A model generated the notes under the pieces. That model had not been told where the DNA came from and searched no databases. It saw only the letters and a program-made list of their open reading frames with translations. Shown in pieces: positions 1 to 8,763 of a stretch of DNA of 64,000 nucleotides; position 1 is the stretch's first letter; the number at the start of each line of letters is the position of its first letter. The position numbers were made by a program, and so were the translations under genes. This stretch comes from Rubripirellula amarantea (GTDB lineage: Bacteria; Planctomycetota; Planctomycetia; Pirellulales; Pirellulaceae), in the NCBI RefSeq assembly GCF_007859865.1, contig NZ_SJPI01000002.1, positions 62,001-126,000 of the forward strand. The letters are read 5' to 3'.

Positions 1-1
1 A

Positions 2-1132
2 TTGCGACCTACGCAATCGTATACGGCAACTCTCGTTGATGTCGATGGAAACGTGATCGCAAATCGCAACGTGGCCGCGAGGATTCAGATGAAGGACATC
101 CAAGAGGTTGAAAAAGTCAGTGCAAGGGGGCGCATCGACTATCCATCGTCGTTCTTAGCTTTCAACAAGCGAGGTGAAACAAATGACAAAGGTGAGGTGA
201 CCTTCTCAGGCTTGCCAACTCGACTGCCCATTTCTTTTTACTCAGAGGGACAAGAGTGGCCGGTGGGCGACGCGTACTTGGAACCAGGTGAGCAGCGGAA
301 ACGGGCGACTTGGAAATTTGAACGTGTCGACGCAAAAAAATCCGTAGCGACAACGTCGAACATCGAGCGTTGGGAAAATACGCTGCGAAACGGCCAACTG
401 GGAGGCTATCACTCGTTGCTGGTCGTACAAAACAATTCGAACGAGGTCGAGCGATTCGTCAGCGATTATCTGACGCGTGCGCGCAAAATGCCAATTGCGG
501 CTCGTTTCATGACGATGACGTACGACACGGGAACCGGGGATGCTGAATTTGAGTCCAAGTTAAGCGTCAAGAAGCCGAGCGATGGCGCTGTGACTGTGAT
601 TGCTTACAACCTCGCCGGATCCGAAGTCGACCGCATAACGTTTGTGGTGAATGATGCAAATAGCGTTAAGCACTTGGACAAATTTCTAAATGCGAATGCC
701 CCGGCGACCATGAACGTGCAAGAAGCTTGGGATCAGGCATTTGCTCTGGCGAAGCGAACGGATCGTCGAGTCTGGGTGCGAATTGGTGGCCGATACTGTG
801 CCCCGTGCTACACCTTGTCGCGATTGCTGGACGAACATTCGCAATCGTTGAGTCAGGATTTTGTGATGTTAAAGCTCGACGATGCTGATCGCACCAGCCA
901 GCCGGAAATCTTCGATCGCCTGTTGCAGCAAGCGTGGCCCGGTATCCCATTTCATGTGATCTTTGATGCCAACGGCAAGCGGCTTATCGATAGCAATGGG
1001 CCGATGGGGAATATCGGATCACCATCTAGTTTTGAAGGTGTCAAGCACTTCTCAAGGATGCTTGAAGTCGGTCGTCGGCGAATGACGGACAAAGAAATCA
1101 ACGCTTTGATTTCTAGCATCGAACGATCTTGA
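2..1132 (+). CDS. Thioredoxin-fold protein, 5' end outside the window
   Basis: The frame is open to the left edge, so the N-terminus is missing; the first visible TTG is unlikely to be the true start. The first 90 or so visible residues look like a carboxypeptidase-regulatory-like beta-sandwich (a VDVDGN segment and a later NDKGEVTFSGLP stretch). The last 140 residues are thioredoxin-like: a WVRIGG strand, a CAPC motif at visible residues 266-269, and a cis-Pro-like GIPFHVIFD segment. The family is usually envelope-located and acts in thiol-disulfide chemistry or heme/copper handling. Whether this protein is a reductase or only a thioredoxin-fold domain is not settled, because CAPC differs from the classic CGPC. 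It stands alone, followed by a 447-base gap. Confidence 0.7.
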   Translation: MRPTQSYTATLVDVDGNVIANRNVAARIQMKDIQEVEKVSARGRIDYPSSFLAFNKRGETNDKGEVTFSGLPTRLPISFYSEGQEWPVGDAYLEPGEQRKRATWKFERVDAKKSVATTSNIERWENTLRNGQLGGYHSLLVVQNNSNEVERFVSDYLTRARKMPIAARFMTMTYDTGTGDAEFESKLSVKKPSDGAVTVIAYNLAGSEVDRITFVVNDANSVKHLDKFLNANAPATMNVQEAWDQAFALAKRTDRRVWVRIGGRYCAPCYTLSRLLDEHSQSLSQDFVMLKLDDADRTSQPEIFDRLLQQAWPGIPFHVIFDANGKRLIDSNGPMGNIGSPSSFEGVKHFSRMLEVGRRRMTDKEINALISSIERS

Positions 1133-1579
1133 TCGCATGATCAGCGATGCGGGCAAAGAGTTGGCTTTGCGATGCGGTGACGGGGGTTGAAGGGTTCCGT
1201 TAGATGAATGCTCGTTGCTCGTTGCGATGTGGCTGGTGTGGAGCTTTGGTCGCTCGGCGAATCTTGTTGTCGCCCGCCTGATCTATGAGAACAAGTTGTG
1301 CGAAAAGGCGGTCGCGGCACCTCCGTTTGAAGGTCCGACGAGATACCGTACACTTTTCGAGGGAACGATGGGGCGAAGGTTGTGACTGTGGCGATGGTGT
1401 GCCTGGGCAAACTTTCATGAACGTCATTGGAGATGAAGTTCATGAGTCGCGGGTTGGCACTCGGTTCGTTTCGCGCTGAATCGTTTAGCGCTGAGTCGTT
1501 TGGCGCTGAGTCGATTCTTCTCAGCGGCACCGCTTGGGCAACTTAGGTCAATTATTAAAACATTTACAAGGGAAGCACT
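1133..1579. other. Intergenic gap with a 15-bp tandem repeat
   Basis: No convincing gene is present. A minus-strand frame at 1141-1530 has implausible composition, and part of it simply translates the repeat at 1469-1513. The AAGGGAAG just before the ATG at 1580 is the ribosome binding site of the next gene. A six-base stem (GCAAAG/CTTTGC, about 1150-1167) is too weak to call a terminator. Confidence 0.5.
1469..1513. repeat. Three 15-bp tandem repeats
   Basis: Units at 1469-1483, 1484-1498 and 1499-1513 follow the pattern TTTNGCGCTGARTCG with two or three differences. The array lies between two genes and about 65 bases before the next ATG. It is one of a series of short tandem arrays in this window. 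Confidence 0.85.
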
Positions 1580-2152
1580 ATGTCACGGATCATCGCATTT
1601 GCAGGAAGTACCCGGGTTGGCTCCTATAACAAGATGCTTTTGCGAGCAGCGGTGGAGAATGCGCGACGCGCCGGTGGTGAGGTCACTCACGTTGATCTTC
1701 GTGACTATCCAATGCCACTTTACGATGGTGATCTTGAAGAATCGGAAGGCCAACCGCCGCACGCGACCGAGTTGTACGAGATGATGAAGGAGCATCAGGG
1801 GCTGTTGTTGGCGTGTCCGGAATACAACAGTTCGATCACGGGTGTTTTGAAAAACACGATTGATTGGGTGTCACGACCGCGTGACGGCGACCCACCGATG
1901 GCTGCGTTCGCGGGGAAGACTGCCGCTCTGATGAGTGCTTCGCCCGGTGCCCTGGGCGGACTTCGAGGCCTAGTGCATGTCCGTGCCATTCTGGGAAATA
2001 TCGGCGTCACGGTGATCGCCAATCAAATTGCGGTGCCACGGGTGATGGACGTGTTCGATGACACCGGAACGTTGGTCGATGCTCGAACGGCGGAGAAGGT
2101 TGCCGGACTCGCAAAGGAACTTGTCGAAACCACCAACAAACTGCATGGATAG
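1580..2152 (+). CDS. NADPH-dependent FMN reductase family protein
   Basis: This 190-residue protein has the length and hallmarks of the NADPH-dependent FMN reductase / flavodoxin-like quinone reductase family. Near the N-terminus, GSTRVGSYN is the FMN phosphate-binding loop. Around residues 78-95, PEYNSSITGVLKNTIDW is the conserved active-site segment. These cytoplasmic enzymes use NAD(P)H to reduce FMN, quinones, azo compounds or chromate; the substrate cannot be read from sequence. The ATG is preceded by AAGGGAAG at 5-7 bases. The gene appears to be a single transcription unit with no functional link to its neighbours. Confidence 0.9.
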   Translation: MSRIIAFAGSTRVGSYNKMLLRAAVENARRAGGEVTHVDLRDYPMPLYDGDLEESEGQPPHATELYEMMKEHQGLLLACPEYNSSITGVLKNTIDWVSRPRDGDPPMAAFAGKTAALMSASPGALGGLRGLVHVRAILGNIGVTVIANQIAVPRVMDVFDDTGTLVDARTAEKVAGLAKELVETTNKLHG

Positions 2153-2390
2153 ACGTCGACCGTCGTGGGGAAAGCTGGCTTGTGTCTCGGTTTGTATCTG
2201 TGGGCAACTCGTTGATTTCTATGGTGATCATCACCGCGGAATGAAGAATCAAGTTTTTCAGGTTTGCCACTGGTATTCAACTGTTTACCGGGCTCGGTTT
2301 TGAGTTATCCTGGCCATCGCATTTGCGCCAGTGCTTTCGCATCAGCGAACAGGAGTGGTGTCTTGTCTCTCCTCAAGCGAAGGTTATAGG

Positions 2391-4421
2391 GTGATCTCGA
2401 TTCTTTACGTTATTCGAGCGACGCGGTGCTGGATTGCTTTAACTGCAATCGTTTTCGTTTGCTCGCCGGTCGTATTTTCGCAAGACACAAAACGCGGCAT
2501 TGGTGCTGGCGATGGATTCTTGGCGAACTCAGTCAACTCACGCTGGGCGTACGATTGGAATTACGACAGCCCAAATGCGTACAACGGGGAATATGTCCCG
2601 ATGTTCTGGGCCGGCGGAAACTTGTCGACCAAGATCAATGCGATCAAGAACTACAGCAACATCAACTACGTCTTGGGTTTCAATGAACCTGAACGCAGCG
2701 ACCAAGCCAACATGACGGTCGCCAATGCGGTAAGCCAATGGGCAACCATCAGCAACGGGTTCGCAGGAACGGGCATCAAATTAGTCAGCCCCGCGGTATC
2801 GGATACGGTGTCGGGCCGAGAATGGTTGGCGGACTTTATGGCGGAGGTTGATTCCGATCCGAATTTGGTGGTCGATGAAATCGCGTTTCATTGGTACGGA
2901 ACCGTGAACATCAACAACCCTACCGCAACCGCCAACAGCTTTCTCAACAAGGTCGATCAATACCACACAACCTATGGCCGTAATGTTTGGGTGACAGAGT
3001 TTGCGGGACTCGACTTTGGTGGCAATTACACGACTGAACAAATGCAGGAGTGGAACGCGACGTTCTTGCAAACCGCGATCCCAGGTTTGGAATCTCGTAG
3101 CTATGTGACTCGATACGGATGGTGGAACCATAACGACGATTCGCGACTGGCGACGAAAGACGGTTACGGTCTTTGGCGACCCACACAGGTTGGCGACTAT
3201 TACAACAAAACGTTGCTAAGCGGTGACTCGCGTGACTTTGGTGGTAGCCCCGTCGGTTTGGACATGATGTATCTTCGCGGCGGGAGTCTAATTAACGACG
3301 GATCGACCCTTGGCAACAATGCTGTCGGACGGATCTACGCGATGGCCAATCATGACGGCAGCACCGCAACCAGTAGCATGGGTGGAACGGGCGATTGGGG
3401 GATGCACAGTTGGGGATCCGTGCGAGTTGAAGAGGGAGCATCGCTTCAAAAGATCGGAACCAACACGGTCACTTGGCGAAATCTTGATCTCTACCACGAC
3501 GGCGAGATTCGATTGCTCGGGGGTGCGGGTAACACCGGAACGTTGGCCATCTCAGGCTCCGGAACGAACGCTCAGGGAACCGGTCAACTGCGATTGGACT
3601 CAGGGTCTCATTTGAAGTTGGGCAATGCCGCGGACGCGAACAGCTTTGAACTTCCGTACGACATTCAATATCGCGCCGGAAGGGTCACGGTCGATAGTCC
3701 TGTCACGCTCAGTGGCGTCGGTACGATTTACAACCAGACCTTTTTCACCACCAACGATGACCTTACCGTTGACGGAGTGTTGGCGGGTAACAATCCCGGT
3801 ATCGTCAAACTAGGAGTCGCCAACATGATCCTCAATGGCGACAACACTTACGTGGGGTACACCAGGGTCAATGAAGGGACTTTGGTCGTCAACGGTTCAA
3901 TTGGTGGCAACGACGTGTTGGTGAACAACGGTGGAACGCTTGGGGGGACAGGGAAAATCGCGGCGATGATTGACGCGAATAACGGCGGCATTGTTGCGCC
4001 GGGGAATAGTCCAGGGACGTTGACCGCCGGCAGTGCTGACTTTGCTGCCGGATCGACGCTATGCATCGAATTGTTGTCGTTCACCGAATTCGATCGGCTT
4101 GTTTTGAACGGACCGCTTGTGGTGGATCCAGGTGCGATTCTGCAGATTCAACTGCTGGGCGGTTACATGCCTAGCGTTGGTGACTCATTCGATGTGTTAG
4201 ACTTTGCATCGTTCAGCGGATCGTTCAGCGGATCGTTCGGAGTCATCGAAGCTCCGGCTCTCACGAATGCCCAGTGGGATTTTGCTCAGTTCAGCAGCGA
4301 TGGAATTATCGGCGTGACGGCAGTGCCAGAACCAAGCGGTGCAGCCGTGTCGTTGCTCGGCATGTTTGCGATCGTCATCTACATTCGAAAGCGAAAAGGC
4401 AGTCGAGTTTCAACCGCATGA
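2391..4421 (+). CDS. Secreted GH128-like glycosidase with autotransporter-type repeat and PEP-CTERM anchor
   Basis: After a signal peptide ending near VVFSQ, a catalytic domain of about 250 residues resembles the Asl1/GH128 beta-1,3-glucanase group. GFNEPE is the likely acid/base region, FHWYG a barrel strand, and WVTEFAG carries the likely nucleophile. The second half is beta-rich with an autotransporter-associated strand repeat (NGDNTYVGYTRVNEGTLVVN and a following GGTLGGTGKI stretch). The C-terminus has a PEP-CTERM signal: VPEPSG, a hydrophobic helix, then RKRKGSR. The protein is therefore probably exported and sorted to the surface or extracellular matrix, where it would cut beta-glucan. 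The GTG at 2391 (GAAGG 7 bases upstream) is preferred over an upstream GTG at 2331 because it gives a compact signal peptide. The stop overlaps the next gene's ATG. Confidence 0.82.
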   Translation: MISILYVIRATRCWIALTAIVFVCSPVVFSQDTKRGIGAGDGFLANSVNSRWAYDWNYDSPNAYNGEYVPMFWAGGNLSTKINAIKNYSNINYVLGFNEPERSDQANMTVANAVSQWATISNGFAGTGIKLVSPAVSDTVSGREWLADFMAEVDSDPNLVVDEIAFHWYGTVNINNPTATANSFLNKVDQYHTTYGRNVWVTEFAGLDFGGNYTTEQMQEWNATFLQTAIPGLESRSYVTRYGWWNHNDDSRLATKDGYGLWRPTQVGDYYNKTLLSGDSRDFGGSPVGLDMMYLRGGSLINDGSTLGNNAVGRIYAMANHDGSTATSSMGGTGDWGMHSWGSVRVEEGASLQKIGTNTVTWRNLDLYHDGEIRLLGGAGNTGTLAISGSGTNAQGTGQLRLDSGSHLKLGNAADANSFELPYDIQYRAGRVTVDSPVTLSGVGTIYNQTFFTTNDDLTVDGVLAGNNPGIVKLGVANMILNGDNTYVGYTRVNEGTLVVNGSIGGNDVLVNNGGTLGGTGKIAAMIDANNGGIVAPGNSPGTLTAGSADFAAGSTLCIELLSFTEFDRLVLNGPLVVDPGAILQIQLLGGYMPSVGDSFDVLDFASFSGSFSGSFGVIEAPALTNAQWDFAQFSSDGIIGVTAVPEPSGAAVSLLGMFAIVIYIRKRKGSRVSTA

Positions 4422-5296
4422 AAGTTCTCGTCTCATTCATCGTTGGTTGTTTCGTCTCAGTTGCGTTCGCGCAAGCGGAATCGCCAAGCACCAATCATCG
4501 GCTTAGCGGCAATCAAAGCAAGTTTGTAATGGTGGCTGCTCATCGCGGCGGCTACGCCAACGACAAGCAAAACCAAGCACCGGAAAACTCGGTTGCCAAT
4601 GTCGCCGTTGCAATCAAGCAAGGGTACGACGTTTTCGAGACGGATATCCAGCGTACCGCCGATGGTGTTTTCGTCATCATCCATGACGAAACCATTGATC
4701 GAGAGACCAATGGCACTGGCATGGCCAAGGACATGAAGTGGAACGAGTTAAAGAAGCTCAAGAAGCGATATCGAGATGGATCGTTGTCGGATCAATCGGT
4801 GGCGACGCTCGAAGATCTGCTGGTCGCAGGAAAAGGGAAGATTCTGTTCAAGCCTGATCTGAAGCCCGGGATCATCGAACACTTTGACGAATTGGCCAGA
4901 TTGATTTCACGGCTTGAAATGGCGGATCAGGTCTTTCTAAGAACTGGATTCAAGGATGCACCGACCATCAAGCAGTGTTTTGACAATGGAACGCCACGCG
5001 TGGAAGTGATGTTCAAGGTCAAAAGCGAAGCCCAAGTGCGAGCGATCATCCGCGACTTTCAACCAAAAACCATCCAAGTGAATTTGGCGGCCGGTGATAT
5101 TGTCTCTCGCACCGAGAAGGCAGCGATACGCGAGGCGGTGGCGAATGCAGTATTGGTGGAAACCCACAGCGACGGCGAGCCCAGTCAATGGTTGGAACTC
5201 GCTCAATTAGGCGTTCGCATGTTCCACACCAGCAAGCCTGATTTAATGCTGAAGTTTTTGAATCAAAACGGTTGGCGAGATCGTGGTGTTGAGTAA
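4418..5296 (+). CDS. Secreted glycerophosphodiester phosphodiesterase (GDPD family)
   Basis: The start ATG overlaps the previous stop (ATGA), so the two genes are probably translationally coupled. The 292-residue product has a signal peptide (MKVLVSFIVGCFVSVAFAQA), placing it in the periplasm or outside. Family motifs are present: AAHRGG, PENS, an FETDIQRTADG acidic site, and VFVIIHDETIDRETNGTG with the second catalytic His. GDPD enzymes hydrolyse glycerophosphodiesters to glycerol-3-phosphate and an alcohol using Ca2+ or Mg2+. The C-terminal KPDLKPG and the closing HTSKPDLM segments fit the barrel. Co-transcription with a glycan hydrolase suggests scavenging of carbon and phosphate from polymers or lipids, which is inference. 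Confidence 0.9.
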   Translation: MKVLVSFIVGCFVSVAFAQAESPSTNHRLSGNQSKFVMVAAHRGGYANDKQNQAPENSVANVAVAIKQGYDVFETDIQRTADGVFVIIHDETIDRETNGTGMAKDMKWNELKKLKKRYRDGSLSDQSVATLEDLLVAGKGKILFKPDLKPGIIEHFDELARLISRLEMADQVFLRTGFKDAPTIKQCFDNGTPRVEVMFKVKSEAQVRAIIRDFQPKTIQVNLAAGDIVSRTEKAAIREAVANAVLVETHSDGEPSQWLELAQLGVRMFHTSKPDLMLKFLNQNGWRDRGVE

Positions 5297-5339
5297 AGAC
5301 TCTATTGTACGACTTGCATGTGCCCCCGTAGGCGTCCGG

Positions 5340-7361
5340 TCATTGCGGCGGGTTAACGATTCGATCAGCCGCAGCCGATAGTGCCTCGGCTCGCTCATCG
5401 CGTCCCATCAGTCGCAAAGTGTAAGCCAAGTTTCGCATCGCGGGAACGTTCTCGGAGTCAGTGTCTAGGACTTTCTCGAACGCATCGACCGCCATCGAAA
5501 GTTGATCCTGGTTCACGTAGACGATGCCAAGATTAAGCAGAGCACTCACGTTTTGCGGCGACTGATCCAAGACGGCTTGTAGTTCTTGGCGAGCAGACGA
5601 AAAGTCTGCTTTCTGAATGAACAGCTTGGCAAGGTTCAGTCTTACGTCGGTCAATGACGGGTCAAGTTCGAGGCTCCGCCGATAGTGCTCGATGGCGGCG
5701 GGCAGATTGCCTTGTACGGATTCCAATGATCCGAGATTACCGAAGGCGGCAGCCAACGTTGGATCGCTTTGCAGGGCTCGATCAATCAATTGTCGAGATT
5801 CATCAAGCCGTCCTTGCATCCCATAGATCGCGGCAAGATTGTTAAGAGCTTTGGCATGAGTAGGGCTGATTTGAACCGCTTGTTCGTAAAGCGTTTGAGC
5901 CTGTGCGAAATCTCCCAAGCCTTCGCGAGCTTTGCCTAAGTTGCTGACTGAATCGGCAAAGTTAGGTTTGAGCCTCATTGATTCCATCAAGTGCTCGGAC
6001 GCCTCCGCGTAGTCCCCTCGCCGATTCAGTAAAGCCCCGAGATTGTTGTGAGCCATCCAGCTTGTCGGATTCCGAGCGATAGTGTCTCGCCAGAGCGTTT
6101 CGAGATCCTTGTAGATCAAGGTTTGTTTCCATGTAAGTGTTCCTAGCACCAAAGACAAGAGGCAGGCTACCGCGATCAATCCACGATTGCGTGACTGTTC
6201 GTTCGAGCCGATGAGTTTGCGAAACGCCAACGAAACCAGTTGAACGTACAGCACGATCATGCCGATGCTTGCCAGGTATTGGAAGTGATCGGCCACAAAC
6301 GAGAATCTCATCGGATAGACATCGAAGAAACCGAGAGCAGGAAACAGCGTTCCGCAGAAGAAGCAAAATGCGACCACGGGGCCTCGTGAGATTCGATTCC
6401 GCAACACGAATAAGCTGACGATGGTGCCAGCCACGATGATAGGAAAGAAGTATTGCCAAGTTTGGCTGGCGTCGACGTCCCAGCGGGGATACGTAAACAC
6501 CAACCCTAGCGGCATGAGCAACTTGGCGGCGTAAAAGCAAATCACTCGGCCGGCAATAAGAAATCGTTCAAGCAGTGATAAGTCCCAATCAATGCCCTCG
6601 GCACCGACATGGTACTTTTCAAGCCAAACGGTCAGCATGCCAAACCCGATTCCGACCACGAACATCGGAACCAACTCGAGAATACGCCTGCGCGAGACCG
6701 TTCCGTGCTTCCACCAGATCAACAGCACCAACGCTGCTGGCAGGGTCGCGGTTACTGTTTTGCTGAGCAACGCCGCGCCGAACAGGGCTAACGATAAGCC
6801 GTAAAACTTCCAATTGGAATTTGATCCCGACGCCGCTTTACCCGCTTCACCATCTTGTCTGGGGGAAGAGCCCAGGAAACGCAGGTACGCAGATGCGGAA
6901 CCTAGATAAAACAGGCCTGACAGAACGTTCTTGCGTTCGGTGATCCAAGCGACGGATTCAACATGCACCGGATGCAGGGCGAAGATCAATCCGATTAGCC
7001 ATGCCAATGGAATATCTAGACGCCGGCAAACACGCCAAAGCAACAGAGCGTTCAGCATGTGAATGATGATGTTGACGATGTGATAGCCGCGAGCGTTGAG
7101 CCCCCAAGTTTGATATTCAAGCCAGAATGTTGAATGCACAAACGGGTAGTACTGGGGCGTTGCTGCCGGGTCGGTCCATATCCGCCACAATCCGTTGACG
7201 TCCCGGAGCGTATCGTTGTTGATGACGTAGTCGTCGTCGTCCCAAATGAAGCCAGCATTCATTGCCGGCAGGTAAGCAAACATCGTCAGCAGGGTCAGCG
7301 CAATCGCAAACCAAAGGGATTGCCGATGATTAAGTTGCGTCGTCGGTTTCACGAGGTTCAT
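5340..7361 (-). CDS. Polytopic membrane protein with C-terminal TPR repeats (TMTC-like GT-C family)
   Basis: This protein has 673 residues. The N-terminal 420 or so carry about ten hydrophobic helices. The first extracytoplasmic loop has an acidic FIWDDDDYVINN motif, followed by WLEYQTWGLNARGYHIVN and FALHPVHVESVAWITERKN, the signature of TMTC-like putative GT-C glycosyltransferases. Residues 430-665 hold five to six tetratricopeptide repeats (AHNNLGALLNRRGDYAEA, AKALNNLAAIYGMQG and similar). By analogy it may transfer sugar from a lipid-linked donor to protein, with the TPRs binding partner proteins; the substrate is unknown. It is transcribed alone and faces the EamA gene across a 400-base divergent region. 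Confidence 0.8.
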   Translation of the reverse strand: MNLVKPTTQLNHRQSLWFAIALTLLTMFAYLPAMNAGFIWDDDDYVINNDTLRDVNGLWRIWTDPAATPQYYPFVHSTFWLEYQTWGLNARGYHIVNIIIHMLNALLLWRVCRRLDIPLAWLIGLIFALHPVHVESVAWITERKNVLSGLFYLGSASAYLRFLGSSPRQDGEAGKAASGSNSNWKFYGLSLALFGAALLSKTVTATLPAALVLLIWWKHGTVSRRRILELVPMFVVGIGFGMLTVWLEKYHVGAEGIDWDLSLLERFLIAGRVICFYAAKLLMPLGLVFTYPRWDVDASQTWQYFFPIIVAGTIVSLFVLRNRISRGPVVAFCFFCGTLFPALGFFDVYPMRFSFVADHFQYLASIGMIVLYVQLVSLAFRKLIGSNEQSRNRGLIAVACLLSLVLGTLTWKQTLIYKDLETLWRDTIARNPTSWMAHNNLGALLNRRGDYAEASEHLMESMRLKPNFADSVSNLGKAREGLGDFAQAQTLYEQAVQISPTHAKALNNLAAIYGMQGRLDESRQLIDRALQSDPTLAAAFGNLGSLESVQGNLPAAIEHYRRSLELDPSLTDVRLNLAKLFIQKADFSSARQELQAVLDQSPQNVSALLNLGIVYVNQDQLSMAVDAFEKVLDTDSENVPAMRNLAYTLRLMGRDERAEALSAAADRIVNPPQ

Positions 7362-7767
7362 TGCTTAGAGTTTGGAGCACGTTCCGCCATTAGGATTTTG
7401 AAATAGCGTACATTGCCGAGCGAGCCGACGCGACCAATGATCGAGTTAGGACGGGGATAAGCATTCCCAGCAGAACGGATTGCGAAATTTTTCGATACTT
7501 GCGAACTTGTCGTCCCGCAGGGTTGTCATCCCGCTTGAGGAATGAAGAGTCAAAAAGCCAAGTTGCTACAAGGACGTGCCGCAATCGACGCGGGGCGGAC
7601 CTTCCCGAACCGACCCGATGAGCGAACCCGATGAGCGACCCGATGAGCGAACCAATGCCTAAAGCAATACAACAACCTGTTTCACCGGAACCGACGCATC
7701 GGGACCTACGACCCGCGCGACGCTACTTGCAATCTCGTCGTTCTGTCTTGGTCCGGAAGGGTTGAAC
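7362..7767. other. Divergent intergenic region
   Basis: The region separates the minus-strand TPR membrane protein from the plus-strand transporter and must hold both promoters; none was identifiable. A tandem repeat occupies about 7611-7655. Minus-strand frames at 7390-7584 and 7659-7952 have no protein-like character. Confidence 0.4.
7611..7655. repeat. 12/13-bp tandem repeat
   Basis: Units CGACCCGATGAG, CGAACCCGATGAG, CGACCCGATGAG and a decayed fourth unit follow each other directly. The unit length alternates between 12 and 13, so it cannot be a coding repeat. Confidence 0.75.
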
Positions 7768-8712
7768 GTGGTGCGGTCATCAAACGCAGGCGTCGTAGAT
7801 AGGAAGCTTGAGGGATTAGCTTCGCCCGCCGATCGAACTTGGGGAGTCACGCTGGCGATCGTGGGGACGTTCCTGTTTGCCCTGAAGTCCATCTTCATCA
7901 AGCTCGCGTTTGCCGCCGGTGCGAATGCCACGTTGGTGTTGGCGATTCGCATGACATTGGCGTTGCCGTTCTATGTCGGGGTTTTGTGGTACTTGCGCCG
8001 TCGCGAAGATCGCAAGCCACTTCAGCGCGAACACGTAATTCGAGCGACCACGCTCGGATTTTTGGGCTACTACCTCGCGTCGTACTTGGACTTGGCAGGA
8101 CTTGAACAGATTTCGGCTCAGCTCGAACGTTTGACTTTGTTCACTTATCCCGCGATGGTCGCCGTTTTGGCGTGGTTGTTTCTTGGCGAGCAGATCAATC
8201 GAAAGATTGTTTTGGCGATCGCGCTGTCGTATTTCGGCGTGCTATTGATGTACGGTCAGGAGCGTGCCTTCACATCGGTCGGCGACACCAGCTTGGGTGT
8301 GATGCTGGTGATTGGTTCGGCGCTTAGCTATTCGTTCTATATCCTGTTCGCTAAGCCGGTGATGAAGCATATTGGCAGCCAGCAATTCACTAGCTTGGCG
8401 ATGATTGGATCGACGTTCTTTGTTGGAGTCCACTTTGCAGCGACACAGCCTTTGACATCGCTGGTGGAAGCTAAGCCAATTGTGTACGTCTACGGATTAA
8501 TACTCGCGTTCGTTTGCACAGTGATCCCTAGCTTTATGATCAACGAAGCCATCATGCGGATCGGAGCGACTCGGACAACCGTGATTGGTTCCGTCGGTCC
8601 CGTGCTAACCATGATGCTCGCGATCTTTGTCCTTAGCGAACCTTCGTCCCTTCAGCACTTTCTAGGGATGGCGGTTGCGATCTACGGCGTCAGCCTTGTC
8701 GCAAGGAAATAA
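7768..8712 (+). CDS. EamA/DMT-superfamily transporter
   Basis: This inner-membrane protein of about 314 residues has ten predicted hydrophobic helices arranged as two EamA halves: one begins at GVTLAIVGTFLFALKSIFIK, the second at TSLGVMLVIGSALSYSFYIL. Helix-end motifs typical of the family are visible (FLGEQINRKIVLAIALSYFG; the last helices end FLGMAVAIYGVSLVARK). Members export or import small metabolites such as amino acids, purines or nucleotide sugars; the substrate cannot be predicted. The start is uncertain: TTG 7762, GTG 7768 and GTG 7771 are close together; GGAAGG at 7755-7760 best fits 7768. It converges with AMP nucleosidase over a short gap containing a hairpin. Confidence 0.88.
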   Translation: MVRSSNAGVVDRKLEGLASPADRTWGVTLAIVGTFLFALKSIFIKLAFAAGANATLVLAIRMTLALPFYVGVLWYLRRREDRKPLQREHVIRATTLGFLGYYLASYLDLAGLEQISAQLERLTLFTYPAMVAVLAWLFLGEQINRKIVLAIALSYFGVLLMYGQERAFTSVGDTSLGVMLVIGSALSYSFYILFAKPVMKHIGSQQFTSLAMIGSTFFVGVHFAATQPLTSLVEAKPIVYVYGLILAFVCTVIPSFMINEAIMRIGATRTTVIGSVGPVLTMMLAIFVLSEPSSLQHFLGMAVAIYGVSLVARK

Positions 8713-8733
8713 GCGAACGGATTCCACGGGCGA

Positions 8734-8760
8734 GTGATCTCAAGTGCGATCACCTGTTTT
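8734..8760 (+). terminator. Possible intrinsic terminator between convergent genes
   Basis: A perfect six-base stem GTGATC/GATCAC with an eight-base loop is followed by CTGTTTT. It lies between the stop of the EamA gene and the stop of the AMP nucleosidase gene. The stem is short, so the call is modest. Confidence 0.4.
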
Positions 8761-8763
8761 AGG

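Noticed and set aside
1141-1530. Minus-strand frame of 129 codons in the first large gap
   Set aside because: Composition is unnatural, and the start simply translates the 15-bp repeat.
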